NCBI GenBank assembly: GCA_029060755.1
Contig: JAIDTI010000014.1
Location: 1-51,566 of the forward strand
From: Ruminococcus sp.
GTDB taxonomy: Bacteria; Bacillota; Clostridia; Oscillospirales; Ruminococcaceae
Direction of reading: 5' to 3'
Length of the DNA stretch: 51,566 bases
Shown: positions 44,491 through 51,566 of the stretch, one piece after another
Layout of the letters: every line of letters begins with the position of its first letter
Position numbering within the stretch: the stretch's first letter is position 1
Position numbers and translations under genes: made by a program
Notes under the pieces: model-generated
What the model was told of the DNA's origin: nothing
The model's database searches: none
The model's input: the letters and a program-made list of their open reading frames with translations, nothing else

Positions 44491-44613
44491 ATTCTGATTT
44501 ATATGGGTACTCAATAAAATAAAATCAGCCCGAAAGCAGTTTAAAAGCTACTTTTGGGCTTTACTTCTTTATGGAGTGTCTGCCTTTTAAGGTCAGAATT
44601 TTTTTATTTTATT
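44488..44613 (+). repeat. ~120-base repeat element, copy B (inverted relative to copy A)
   Basis: Begins TAAATTCTGATTTAT at the stop codon of the esterase-like gene and ends ACTTCTTTATGGAG...GGTCAGAATTTTTTTATTT. The ends match copy A at 42432-42554 in the opposite orientation. The centre differs more but keeps a hairpin of the same form. Confidence 0.75.
44527..44560. terminator. hairpin terminator inside repeat copy B, between convergent genes
   Basis: AGCCC...GGGCT stem with paired GAAAGCAG/CTACTTTT-type upper part. T-rich sequence follows on both strands, so it can end both the esterase-like gene (plus) and galE (minus). Confidence 0.6.
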
Positions 44614-44704
44614 TATCTATACTATCATAGTATTCACAAAGTTTCTTTGCTGTATCGTCCTGAAGTTCCTGATTGCGTGAACCTGTTGAACACAAATTAA
44701 TCAT
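44609..44704 (-). CDS. possible 31-residue open frame overlapping the galE stop
   Basis: The ATG overlaps the last codons of galE (ATGATTAA). The product would be 31 residues, ending EYYDSIDK, with its stop in the outer end of repeat copy B. Residue use looks protein-like and not random, so it might be a remnant of a gene cut by the repeat, or a leader-sized product coupled to galE. No family recognised. Confidence 0.25.
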   Translation of the reverse strand: MINLCSTGSRNQELQDDTAKKLCEYYDSIDK

Positions 44705-45719
44705 TTCTGTAACCATTTGGATTATTTTTCTGCCAGTTCCATGAATCACGGCACATATCCTCAAGAGTACATTCTGCTTTCCAGCCTAAAACTTCCCATG
44801 CTTTATCAGCATTTGCATAACATTCAGCCAAATCTCCGGCACGTCTTGCACCGTATGCATGATTTACCTTTATGCCATTTACTTTTTCAAAAGTATTGAC
44901 AATTTCTGTAACGCTGTATGGTGTACCTGTTCCAAGATTGAAAATTTCAACACCCTTATTCTGCATGATATAATCAACAGCCTTAACATGACCGATTGCC
45001 AAATCAGTTACATGAATATAATCTCTTGTGCAAGTGCCGTCAGGTGTCGGATAGTCATTGCCGAAAATGGTAAGACATTCACGCTTGCCGACTGCAACTT
45101 GTGAAACATATGGCATAAGATTATTTGGTATGCCCTGCGGGTCTTCTCCAATAAGTCCGCTTTTGTCTGCACCTATAGGATTAAAGTATCTCAACAATAC
45201 AGCGGACAACTCACTGTCAGCCTTTGCAGTATCTTCCAGAATCTGCTCAATCATAGCTTTAGTCCAGCCATATGGATTTGTACATACTCCCCTTTGCATT
45301 GTCTCAAAATATGGCACTGGATTCTGTTCGCCGTATACTGTTGCACTTGATGAAAAGATAATTCTTTTGACATTATACTTGTCCATGCACTCTAAAAGTG
45401 AAAGCGTGGTATCAATATTATTTCTGTAGTACAAAACAGGCTTGCTGACGGATTCACCTACAGCTTTAAGTCCTGCAAAGTGAATAACAGCATCTATTTT
45501 ATTTTCCTCAAAAACATCAGAAAGCTTGTCGCTGTCTCTTACGTCAAGTTCATAAACTTTCGGGAGTTTGCCTGTAATCTGTTCTATACGGTTTATAACT
45601 TCGGGTGAACTGTTGCAGTAATTATCCGCAATAATAACCTCATAGCCTGCTTTAAGAAGTTCAACGGCTGTGTGTGAGCCTATATATCCTGCTCCGCCTG
45701 TAAGAAGAATTGTTGTCAT
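44697..45719 (-). CDS. galE: GalE, UDP-glucose 4-epimerase
   Basis: A 340-residue short-chain dehydrogenase-type epimerase that interconverts UDP-glucose and UDP-galactose with bound NAD. The nucleotide loop TGGAGYIGSH (residues 7-16), the SSSATVYG block with the catalytic serine/threonine, and YGWTKAM with catalytic Tyr and Lys near 150-154 are all present, as are RYFNPIGAD and the C-terminal RRAGDLAECYA. Length is typical. It has a single promoter and a shared terminator and appears to be transcribed alone. It feeds galactose into wall or exopolysaccharide sugars. Confidence 0.96.
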   Translation of the reverse strand: MTTILLTGGAGYIGSHTAVELLKAGYEVIIADNYCNSSPEVINRIEQITGKLPKVYELDVRDSDKLSDVFEENKIDAVIHFAGLKAVGESVSKPVLYYRNNIDTTLSLLECMDKYNVKRIIFSSSATVYGEQNPVPYFETMQRGVCTNPYGWTKAMIEQILEDTAKADSELSAVLLRYFNPIGADKSGLIGEDPQGIPNNLMPYVSQVAVGKRECLTIFGNDYPTPDGTCTRDYIHVTDLAIGHVKAVDYIMQNKGVEIFNLGTGTPYSVTEIVNTFEKVNGIKVNHAYGARRAGDLAECYANADKAWEVLGWKAECTLEDMCRDSWNWQKNNPNGYRND

Positions 45720-45755
45720 AAAATAAATCCTTTCTGTAATAAAGTATATACATTA

Positions 45756-45784
45756 ATTATACTATCTGTCCACGAAAAAAGCAA
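45756..45784 (-). promoter_or_regulatory. SigA-type promoter for galE
   Basis: TTGCTT-N17-TATAAT on the minus strand, about 37 bases before the galE start; AGAAAGGA follows as ribosome site. Confidence 0.65.
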
Positions 45785-45830
45785 GTCATATTTTCTACAA
45801 TATATCTTGAAAAGCAATGCTGTATTTTGT

Positions 45831-45862
45831 AAAAAAGGACATTCAGAAAAATCCGAATGTCC
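45831..45862 (-). terminator. rho-independent terminator after the ABC permease
   Basis: Eight-base stem GGACATTC/GAATGTCC with a loop of about ten bases, followed by six T on the minus strand, nine bases after the permease stop. Confidence 0.9.
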
Positions 45863-45870
45863 CATAATTT

Positions 45871-48618
45871 TTATTCAAATGTTTTTACAAGTGATTCTGC
45901 TCTTTCAAGACTTTTCAATGCGGGAACTGATGCAAGCATTGCTATAAGAATATTAATTCCGATTGACGCAAGAAGTCCGACTGCCATTGATATGAGCATT
46001 GTCGGGTGAAAGTCAAGCGCACCCATAAACAAGAAAAACATACCCATTGCAAGCAATGTTCCTAAACATGATGAAACTGCTGAAAACATCACACTTTCAA
46101 GCACTACAGTCTTGCGGAGCTGTTTTTTACTCATGCCGATACTTCTCAACATTATAAGTTCACGGCTTCGGTTAAGTACGCTTGTATTTATTGAGTTCAC
46201 CATTGACAATATGCCGACTGCCCATATTGAAACTATAAATGAAACTAAAATTTTAATAATCGAATTTATAAATTCGTCAAGACCTGTTCCTGTTGCATAA
46301 TTATTCTGATTATCATAAATACTGCTTTCGTATTGTTCTATGAAATCATTATATACCTTTACTGCTTCATCATAATTTTCTTTTCCATTGACTTTTGCCA
46401 TTATATAAAGTGAAGGCTGTAAATCTTTTATAATATCTGAATCTATTGGCAGAATAATCTTTGAATCACTGCCCAAATCTGAACATATGACACTTGTTAC
46501 TTTTATATCAAGATTAACATACTGTAAAATAACATCAAGAGGTTCATCAAGTTTCTTGTAAAACTTGTCATAAAGCAACTCAAAGCCCTTGCCTTCAACA
46601 TAAACACGTTCATTATAATTTCCGAATGCAGAAATAAAATACATAGCCTCGCCCGACTTCACAAATTCATCATAAGTCATGCCCGAAAGTTCTGCCAATT
46701 CATTGTCAAAACAATATCTGTCAACTGCACGTATCTCAAAATATTTTCCCAATTCCACACTATACGGGTGAAGTTTCTGAAATGCTTTGACATCAGTTTT
46801 TTCCATCTCAACACCAAACATTTGTTCAGCATAAATATCACACCTTGAAAAAAGTTCCTCATTTCTGAAACTTTGAGCATCTTCTAATGTATAAGTTCCG
46901 TCAATAGCCAGATAAAAATCATCATTATTTGAAATCAATCCCTTTATATTGGTATAAAAAAATATTCCAAACATAAGTGAGAATGTGAAAAACATAACAC
47001 CAAACGTCATTGTTACTGTGGAAATGATGTATCGGCTTTTACTTCTTGCGATATTCTTGCTTGTATATCGTCTAAGAAACTGCTTTGAACTAAGTTTTAT
47101 TTTTGACTTTCTTTTGCGTAATTTTTTCTTTTTTGGTTTGCCGAAATTAAGTGCTTCAGCAGGAGACAACTTTCTTGATGCCCACATAGCAGAAGTATAG
47201 GCAGATATGAAAATTGCAACAACACAAAGTACAATACCGCCGATTGTAAAATACGGATTTGCTTTGTACTCAAAATCCTGAAATCCCATTTGTCTCAATG
47301 CCATGAAAGACGTATTGCAAAGAATATATGCAACTATTGTTCCGATTGGTACAGATACTATCGTATAGAATAGTGCTTCTGTAAATACAAGTGCGGTTAT
47401 CTGTGACTTTGATGCTCCCATTACACGCAGTGATGCAAACTGTGAGCTTCTTTCCTGACTTGAAATCTCAAAGGCATTGTCAATTACAAATCTTGCAACA
47501 AGCCATGCAAAAAAGATAACAACAGCTCCCAGAGCTAAAAACGGCAGACTTGATACAATTGCAGATACTGACCTGAACTCAAGCAACAGAAGTGCATTAT
47601 TAAGTGACGGCTGGTCCATAAAATAGTAATCTTTCGGATTAAATCCCAAATCACCAAAAAGCGTCAACATTCCATCATCAAAATCTATGTTTTCATTTAT
47701 TCTTATGAACGCATTTAAAGATTTATAACGCATCATTTCGGGATATTTTTCAAAGAATCTGTCAAAGAAATAATTATCTTCATCAAATCTGGATATATTC
47801 AGAATTTCTTTGTCAATATTCGATTCATTAAAAGAGTTGATTTTTAGCGTAAATTCAACAGGCTCTCTGCTTTCAGCAACCGTCATCGGAATATCAGAAA
47901 AATCATAACCATAGTATTTGCAGGCTGCAATCAGACCGCCTTTATATGCTTTTTTGCGTTCCTCGTATTCAAACTCATCAAATCCCTCATCATCACGTAC
48001 TACAGATGTTCCAAACTCATCAAGAAGTTTCTGTCGAATTTCTTTAATGAATGGCGAATCCACATCAATTGCATAAGTCATTGGAGAAAGAGTGAATTTC
48101 AATGTATCACCCTCTGAATAGCCTAAATCTTTCAGCCATGCTGGAACAATAACTCCGCCTTTATTCTTGATTTTCCTGAGATTTACACCATAACGTCTGT
48201 CAGATACAAGCTCATCGTTTCCACTTTGTGAATAATCATCGATACTTGTTAAAATATTTGTACTTATTCCGTCCGAAAATTCAATGCAAGTAATCATATT
48301 ACCGTTTAATTTACCGATTACTTCACTATTTGAATCATTGAACAGACTGATATTATAATCAGATACTACAGCATGATTTTTTATGATGTCAAGTGCTTTT
48401 TCCTTATCATCAATCTTATTCAGCCACGGTGATATGCTGGCTTCATAACTGCCCTCCTCACGTATAACCTGATTCGTTACAGTCTGCCATATACTGCCGA
48501 TATACGCTGTCACACTGCAAAGAATAAACACTGAAAGAGTAACGCATAAAAATGTCAGTGCAGTTCTTAATTTTTGTCGGCGGATATATTTAAGCGACAA
48601 AGAAATAATATGTTTCAT
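45871..48618 (-). CDS. ABC transporter permease, FtsX/MacB family
   Basis: A 915-residue permease with an N-terminal membrane helix (about 18-42), a large outside domain (about 45-360), three helices, a linker rich in Lys/Arg (about 500-520), and then a second FtsX-type module (about 530-910) that repeats the layout. Two FtsX repeats in one chain is the form of exporters and peptide-resistance or lipoprotein-handling pumps in Firmicutes. It follows its ATPase after 3 bases, itself behind a histidine kinase and response regulator, so the four form a sensing and transport module. The substrate is unknown; antimicrobial peptide resistance (BceAB-like) is one option, though the domain order differs from BceB. 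Confidence 0.9.
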   Translation of the reverse strand: MKHIISLSLKYIRRQKLRTALTFLCVTLSVFILCSVTAYIGSIWQTVTNQVIREEGSYEASISPWLNKIDDKEKALDIIKNHAVVSDYNISLFNDSNSEVIGKLNGNMITCIEFSDGISTNILTSIDDYSQSGNDELVSDRRYGVNLRKIKNKGGVIVPAWLKDLGYSEGDTLKFTLSPMTYAIDVDSPFIKEIRQKLLDEFGTSVVRDDEGFDEFEYEERKKAYKGGLIAACKYYGYDFSDIPMTVAESREPVEFTLKINSFNESNIDKEILNISRFDEDNYFFDRFFEKYPEMMRYKSLNAFIRINENIDFDDGMLTLFGDLGFNPKDYYFMDQPSLNNALLLLEFRSVSAIVSSLPFLALGAVVIFFAWLVARFVIDNAFEISSQERSSQFASLRVMGASKSQITALVFTEALFYTIVSVPIGTIVAYILCNTSFMALRQMGFQDFEYKANPYFTIGGIVLCVVAIFISAYTSAMWASRKLSPAEALNFGKPKKKKLRKRKSKIKLSSKQFLRRYTSKNIARSKSRYIISTVTMTFGVMFFTFSLMFGIFFYTNIKGLISNNDDFYLAIDGTYTLEDAQSFRNEELFSRCDIYAEQMFGVEMEKTDVKAFQKLHPYSVELGKYFEIRAVDRYCFDNELAELSGMTYDEFVKSGEAMYFISAFGNYNERVYVEGKGFELLYDKFYKKLDEPLDVILQYVNLDIKVTSVICSDLGSDSKIILPIDSDIIKDLQPSLYIMAKVNGKENYDEAVKVYNDFIEQYESSIYDNQNNYATGTGLDEFINSIIKILVSFIVSIWAVGILSMVNSINTSVLNRSRELIMLRSIGMSKKQLRKTVVLESVMFSAVSSCLGTLLAMGMFFLFMGALDFHPTMLISMAVGLLASIGINILIAMLASVPALKSLERAESLVKTFE

Positions 48619-48621
48619 AGC

Positions 48622-49296
48622 TTATCCCTCCGTAACTACTCCGTCAGCGATACGGAAAATTCTGTCTGCTTGTGCAGCAATACTTCCATCATGAGTTATA
48701 AGTATAAGCGTCTGATTATATTTCTTGATTGAATTTTTGAGGATTGTTATAATCTCCTTACTGTTCTTGCTGTCAAGATTTCCTGTCGGTTCGTCTGCTA
48801 AAATAATCGGCGGTTTATGGATTAATGCTCTTGCAAATGCAACTCTCTGCTGTTGACCGCCTGAAAGTTCGTGCGGAAAATTCGTTCGTTTTGATTCAAG
48901 TCCCGTGATGGACAAAAGTTCATTTAAGTAATCCATATCGGGTTCGGCGTTGTCAAGATTAATCGGCAGAACAATATTTTCCTCAATATTAAGCACTGGA
49001 ATAAGATTGTACGACTGAAAAATAAAGCCGATTTTTCTGCGTCTGTATACCGAAAGTTCGCTGTCATTCTGTTTTGTTATGTCCATACCGTCAACAATGA
49101 TTTTTCCGCTTGTTGATGTATGCAGTGAGCCTATACAGTTCAGAAGTGTTGTTTTTCCGCTTCCGCTTTCGCCTGTTACTGCAATAAATTCACCTGTATT
49201 CACCTCAAAGCTTACATCATTCAGTGCAAGAAAAGCATTTTCTCCTGTTCCGTACTGTTTCATAAGATTTTCTACTTTTATGATTACGTCGCCCAT
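48622..49296 (-). CDS. ABC transporter ATP-binding protein (MacB/LolD type)
   Basis: A 224-residue ATPase with Walker A GESGSGKT (42-49), Q-loop FQSYNLIPVL, signature LSGGQQQRVAFARAL, Walker B ILADEPTGNLDS and the switch ITHD. The FQSYNLIP and DEPTGNLD wording marks the MacB/LolD/FtsE group that pairs with FtsX-type permeases. It is directly followed by that permease. An AT-rich gap of 84 bases before it holds a TATAAT box without -35 and two TAAGATT repeats, so it may have a promoter separate from the two-component genes. Confidence 0.95.
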   Translation of the reverse strand: MGDVIIKVENLMKQYGTGENAFLALNDVSFEVNTGEFIAVTGESGSGKTTLLNCIGSLHTSTSGKIIVDGMDITKQNDSELSVYRRRKIGFIFQSYNLIPVLNIEENIVLPINLDNAEPDMDYLNELLSITGLESKRTNFPHELSGGQQQRVAFARALIHKPPIILADEPTGNLDSKNSKEIITILKNSIKKYNQTLILITHDGSIAAQADRIFRIADGVVTEG

Positions 49297-49325
49297 AATC
49301 AGACCTCCCTTTATTTTCTGATATG

Positions 49326-49366
49326 ATTATATAACAGTAATCTTACATGAAAGTGACAAAATCTTA
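49326..49366 (-). promoter_or_regulatory. possible activator-dependent promoter of the ABC transporter genes
   Basis: TATAAT at 49326-49331 with no -35 box. On the minus strand TAAGATT occurs twice just upstream (49339-49345 and 49360-49366), exactly 21 bases or two helical turns apart. This is the geometry of an OmpR-type response regulator site and the regulator is encoded next door. Confidence 0.5.
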
Positions 49367-49380
49367 ATTTTTATTTAAGT

Positions 49381-50547
49381 TTAAATTTTGACAAAAACAA
49401 ACTCAAATCGTGTTCCTTTGCCGATTGTTGAATAAACTATAATTTCTCCGCCGTGATTACGTACAATCTTCTGTGCAATTGACATTCCCATACCTGCGCT
49501 TTTCATTGTAATATCCCTTGATTTTTTAGCAAACGCTTCAAACAGATGCGGTATTTCTTTTTGAGGTATGCCCTTTCCATTATCAATAACAGACAGCTTT
49601 ATCATTACAGGATTTTCTTCTGTTTCAACAGAAATTGCCGTGCAGTCTGAATGGTCTGCCGAATTTTTCAGTACATTCTCAATTGCTTCACAAAGCCACC
49701 CTTTATCGTGCTTTAATTTTATCCCCTGCTGAAAATTTACTTCTGTCCTGATTTGTTTATCCCTCAAAACAGGTGCCATGCGTTTCAATGCCATTCTGCA
49801 CGTATCGGACAAATCAAGTTCCTGCATATCATATTCAATTGCCTGCGATTCAAGACGGGCTATTTTGATTGCCTGAACAACAAGATTTTCCATTGAATCA
49901 AGATTAAGCTGTATCTCATCGCTCAACTGCTCACAATATTTAGGCGGTAGATTTTCCGTTTCAGCAAGCATATCCGTATTAAGACGAACTATAGCAAGTG
50001 CGGTCTTTATCTGATGTGAAAAGTCGCCGAAAAATTGACTTATATAATTTCTCTCTTGTTCAATACATTTATCAAGATAAACCATTCTGCCTGCAAGCAG
50101 TCTTGCACTCTCCGAAATTCTGCGCACACACCCCATAGCTTCACCATGCAGACTTACAATATTATCAAGCTTATCTGCGGATTTTATACACTCACTGCTC
50201 AACAATTCAAGTTCATCATAAATGCTGAAAACTTCATGAACAGCAAAAAATACCCACAAAAAAGCACATAATATCATAGCTGAAAGCATCATAAAAAACG
50301 AAATATTGCGGACTTTTGCCCATATCGGAACAAGTTTAAGTGACATACCGGAACTAAACCCATACTGACTTGCTTTTTCGCTGTCAACAGTTGAAAGATA
50401 TGACATAAGCTGTTCATGTGCAACAAAATCAGCAATTTTACATGATAGAATAAAACTTAAAATAGCTGAAAATACCGTAATCGCAAGAAAAGCAATCACT
50501 GTTCTTTTAGGTGAGCGATTATTTACAAATTTGTCTATTCTATCCAT
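49381..50547 (-). CDS. sensor histidine kinase
   Basis: A 388-residue membrane histidine kinase. Two membrane segments (about 18-38 and 75-100) enclose a short outside loop of about 35 residues. A cytoplasmic helical linker leads to the DHp domain with the phospho-accepting His near residue 176 (GDFSHQIKTALAI) and an HATPase domain with N box ENVLKNSADHS, DNGKGIP, and GMGMSIAQKI. A small outside part suggests sensing within the membrane or through the transporter. It overlaps the response regulator gene by 13 bases, so the two are co-translated, and is followed by the ABC transporter genes. Confidence 0.94.
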   Translation of the reverse strand: MDRIDKFVNNRSPKRTVIAFLAITVFSAILSFILSCKIADFVAHEQLMSYLSTVDSEKASQYGFSSGMSLKLVPIWAKVRNISFFMMLSAMILCAFLWVFFAVHEVFSIYDELELLSSECIKSADKLDNIVSLHGEAMGCVRRISESARLLAGRMVYLDKCIEQERNYISQFFGDFSHQIKTALAIVRLNTDMLAETENLPPKYCEQLSDEIQLNLDSMENLVVQAIKIARLESQAIEYDMQELDLSDTCRMALKRMAPVLRDKQIRTEVNFQQGIKLKHDKGWLCEAIENVLKNSADHSDCTAISVETEENPVMIKLSVIDNGKGIPQKEIPHLFEAFAKKSRDITMKSAGMGMSIAQKIVRNHGGEIIVYSTIGKGTRFEFVFVKI

Positions 50548-51128
50548 TTATAGCCCAGTCCTCTTTTTGTGACAATCTGTCCGCCTCCTGATTTTTTCAG
50601 CTTTTCACGCAGTCGGCTTATATTTACCGACAATGTATTGTCGTTTACAAAAATGCCTTTGCAGTCCCATAGATATTCAAGAATCTGCTCCCTTGTAAGA
50701 TACTGTCCGCAATTCATTTTAAGATAATTAAGCAGTTTACTTTCGACGGCTGTAAGCTCAATTTCAGGTATAACAGGTATTCTACGTAAATTCGCCCTTA
50801 TACGTGAAAGAAGTTCACGGAGACGGAACGGCTTTGTAATGTAGTCATCTCCGCCCATGTCAAGTCCCTCTACAATGTCAGACTCATCATCACATGATGT
50901 AAGAAAAATTACAGGTATCTGCGAAGATTCACGGATTTTTTTGCAAAATTGCTTGCCGTTTCCGTCAGGTAACAAAACATCAAGTACAATCAAATCAACA
51001 TCTCTGAAAAGTTCATCTGCAAGCTGTACACTATTTGTCTTTACTACATTATATCCCTCAAATTCAAGTGCAAGCGCAATATTTTTATTAAGCGTTTCAT
51101 CATCTTCAATCAAAAGAATCTTACTCAT
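50535..51128 (-). CDS. OmpR-family response regulator (short form)
   Basis: A 197-residue regulator. The receiver domain (1-115) has the acidic pair D9/D10, phospho-acceptor D50 and K100. The C-terminal winged helix (about 127-197) has the family end, NTLSVNISRLREKL and TKRGLGYKWIE. OmpR-type regulators are usually 220-235 residues; here the strands before the first helix of the DNA-binding domain and part of the linker are missing, the text going from RRIPVIPEIELTAVESKLL directly to helix one. This is probably a natural short form, since both domains are otherwise intact. It is the first gene of the four-gene module. Confidence 0.93.
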   Translation of the reverse strand: MSKILLIEDDETLNKNIALALEFEGYNVVKTNSVQLADELFRDVDLIVLDVLLPDGNGKQFCKKIRESSQIPVIFLTSCDDESDIVEGLDMGGDDYITKPFRLRELLSRIRANLRRIPVIPEIELTAVESKLLNYLKMNCGQYLTREQILEYLWDCKGIFVNDNTLSVNISRLREKLKKSGGGQIVTKRGLGYKWIE

Positions 51129-51168
51129 AATAAACCTCGCTTTTCGATTAATTTATATCACTTTTATA

Positions 51169-51197
51169 ATTATAACATAATTTTATCAGGACTTCAA
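51169..51197 (-). promoter_or_regulatory. SigA-type promoter for the two-component genes
   Basis: TTGAAG-N17-TATAAT on the minus strand, about 40 bases before the response regulator start. Confidence 0.68.
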
Positions 51198-51219
51198 CCA
51201 ATTTCATACTTAACTGCAC

Positions 51220-51256
51220 AAAAAAATCCCTCCCACATGAGTGAGAGGGAAATTTT
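51220..51256 (-). terminator. rho-independent terminator after the sortase-anchored protein
   Basis: TCCCTC/GAGGGA stem with a loop of about 12 bases, followed by seven T on the minus strand. It follows the stop of the right-edge gene. Confidence 0.82.
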
Positions 51257-51260
51257 TTAA

Positions 51261-51566
51261 TTACTGGTCATCTTTTTTCTTTGAGCGTGAAATGAAAGCA
51301 GTACCTGTAGCAATAGCCATAAGTATTATTGCCATACTCATATCAGCAACGCCAGTCTTAGGAGAAGTATATGGATAAGTTTTTGTTGTAGTAGTTGTTG
51401 TTCTGGTTGTTGTAGTTGTAGTATTTGTGCTATTTGCTGGATAAGCTGTTGCAGTTGTAGTTGTAGTAGTTCTTGTATTTGAACCGCCATCAATGTAATT
51501 AGTTGTAGTTTCAGTTGTTGTAGTTTCTGTTTCGGTTGTTGTAGTCTCTGTTTCAGTTGTTGTAGT
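51261..51566 (-). CDS. C-terminal part of a sortase-anchored surface protein (partial, cut by the window edge)
   Basis: The last 101 codons of a minus-strand gene that begins outside the window. The visible part is a Thr-rich linker (TTTTETET-type repeats, about 65 residues), then SPKTG, a hydrophobic stretch of about 20 residues (SMAIILMAIATGTAFI) and the basic end RSKKKDDQ. This is a cell-wall sorting signal with SPKTG in place of LPXTG, as seen in ruminococcal surface proteins. A sortase would cut between Thr and Gly and link the protein to the wall. The frame is open up to the right edge. The N-terminal domains are unknown. Confidence 0.85.
   Translation of the reverse strand, partial: TTTTETETTTTETETTTTETTTNYIDGGSNTRTTTTTTATAYPANSTNTTTTTTRTTTTTTKTYPYTSPKTGVADMSMAIILMAIATGTAFISRSKKKDDQ

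Noticed and set aside
42432-44613. The paired repeats as integron attC sites, as each follows a gene's stop codon.
   Set aside because: The two copies point in opposite directions, the genes diverge, no integrase is visible, and the ends lack the attC core GTTRRRY form.
51380-51566. GTTGTAGTAGTT-type repeats at the right edge as non-coding simple repeats.
   Set aside because: On the minus strand they read as one open frame of Thr-rich linker ending in a sortase signal.

Overview
The window looks like an AT-rich Bacillota chromosome of the rumen/gut Ruminococcus type. The evidence is two dockerin-containing secreted proteins (one a GH9-dockerin-GH16 cellulosomal enzyme), long Thr-rich linkers in secreted proteins, a Firmicutes-style type VII secretion (T7SSb) ATPase, a pyrophosphate-type phosphofructokinase, and SigA-like promoters with the spacing TTGACA-N17-TATAAT. 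The species cannot be fixed from the sequence alone. No rRNA, tRNA, CRISPR array, transposase or prophage gene was seen, and no gap without a gene exceeds about 210 bases.

Layout, left to right. (1) 85-3146, minus: FHA protein, RodA/FtsW and a class B penicillin-binding protein in overlapping order, a cell-wall elongation unit. (2) 3308-22747, minus: a large T7SS-type locus. In transcription order it holds a Thr-rich lipoprotein (its own unit), an FHA protein with a DUF6382-like N-terminus, a PP2C phosphatase, a membrane Ser/Thr kinase, a small membrane protein, a 2022-residue Ig-repeat surface protein, a YukD/EsaB ubiquitin-like protein and an EssC-type ATPase. A separate strong promoter then drives two WXG100 proteins and a second large lipoprotein that is a paralogue of the first. 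No canonical EssA, EssB or EsaA is visible. The kinase has the EssB layout (kinase fold, one membrane segment, helical outside domain) and the giant Ig protein could replace EsaA. (3) 22872-26977: an AraC regulator next to the GH9/GH16 enzyme. (4) 27174-28953: PPi-phosphofructokinase and a PAP2 phosphatase. (5) 29058-30210: an XRE regulator with three evenly spaced operator repeats over its promoter, and two paralogous membrane proteins. (6) 30359-33221: a lipoprotein transpeptidase and a lipoprotein GHL10-type glycosidase. (7) 33224-34808: a tandem family of small membrane proteins, one of them an internal duplication. (8) 34944-36857: a secreted protein carrying five YGPP motifs, one YGAP and a dockerin, followed by a radical SAM/SPASM maturase. 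This is the best candidate for an undescribed system, a multi-core peptide modification attached to a cellulosome protein. (9) 36998-42346: uvrB, a lipoprotein gene with an apparent frameshift, and uvrA. (10) 42432-44613: two divergent genes framed by inverted copies of a ~120-base repeat. (11) 44697-51128: galE, then an ABC transporter with its two-component system. (12) 51261 to the right edge: the C-terminus of a sortase-anchored protein with an SPKTG signal.

Almost all genes are on the minus strand; only the GHL10 glycosidase and the esterase-like lipoprotein are on the plus strand. Starts were moved inward from the longest open frame wherever a Shine-Dalgarno sequence clearly favoured an inner codon (rodA, the PBP, uvrB, the AraC gene, the GH9 enzyme, the small membrane proteins and others).
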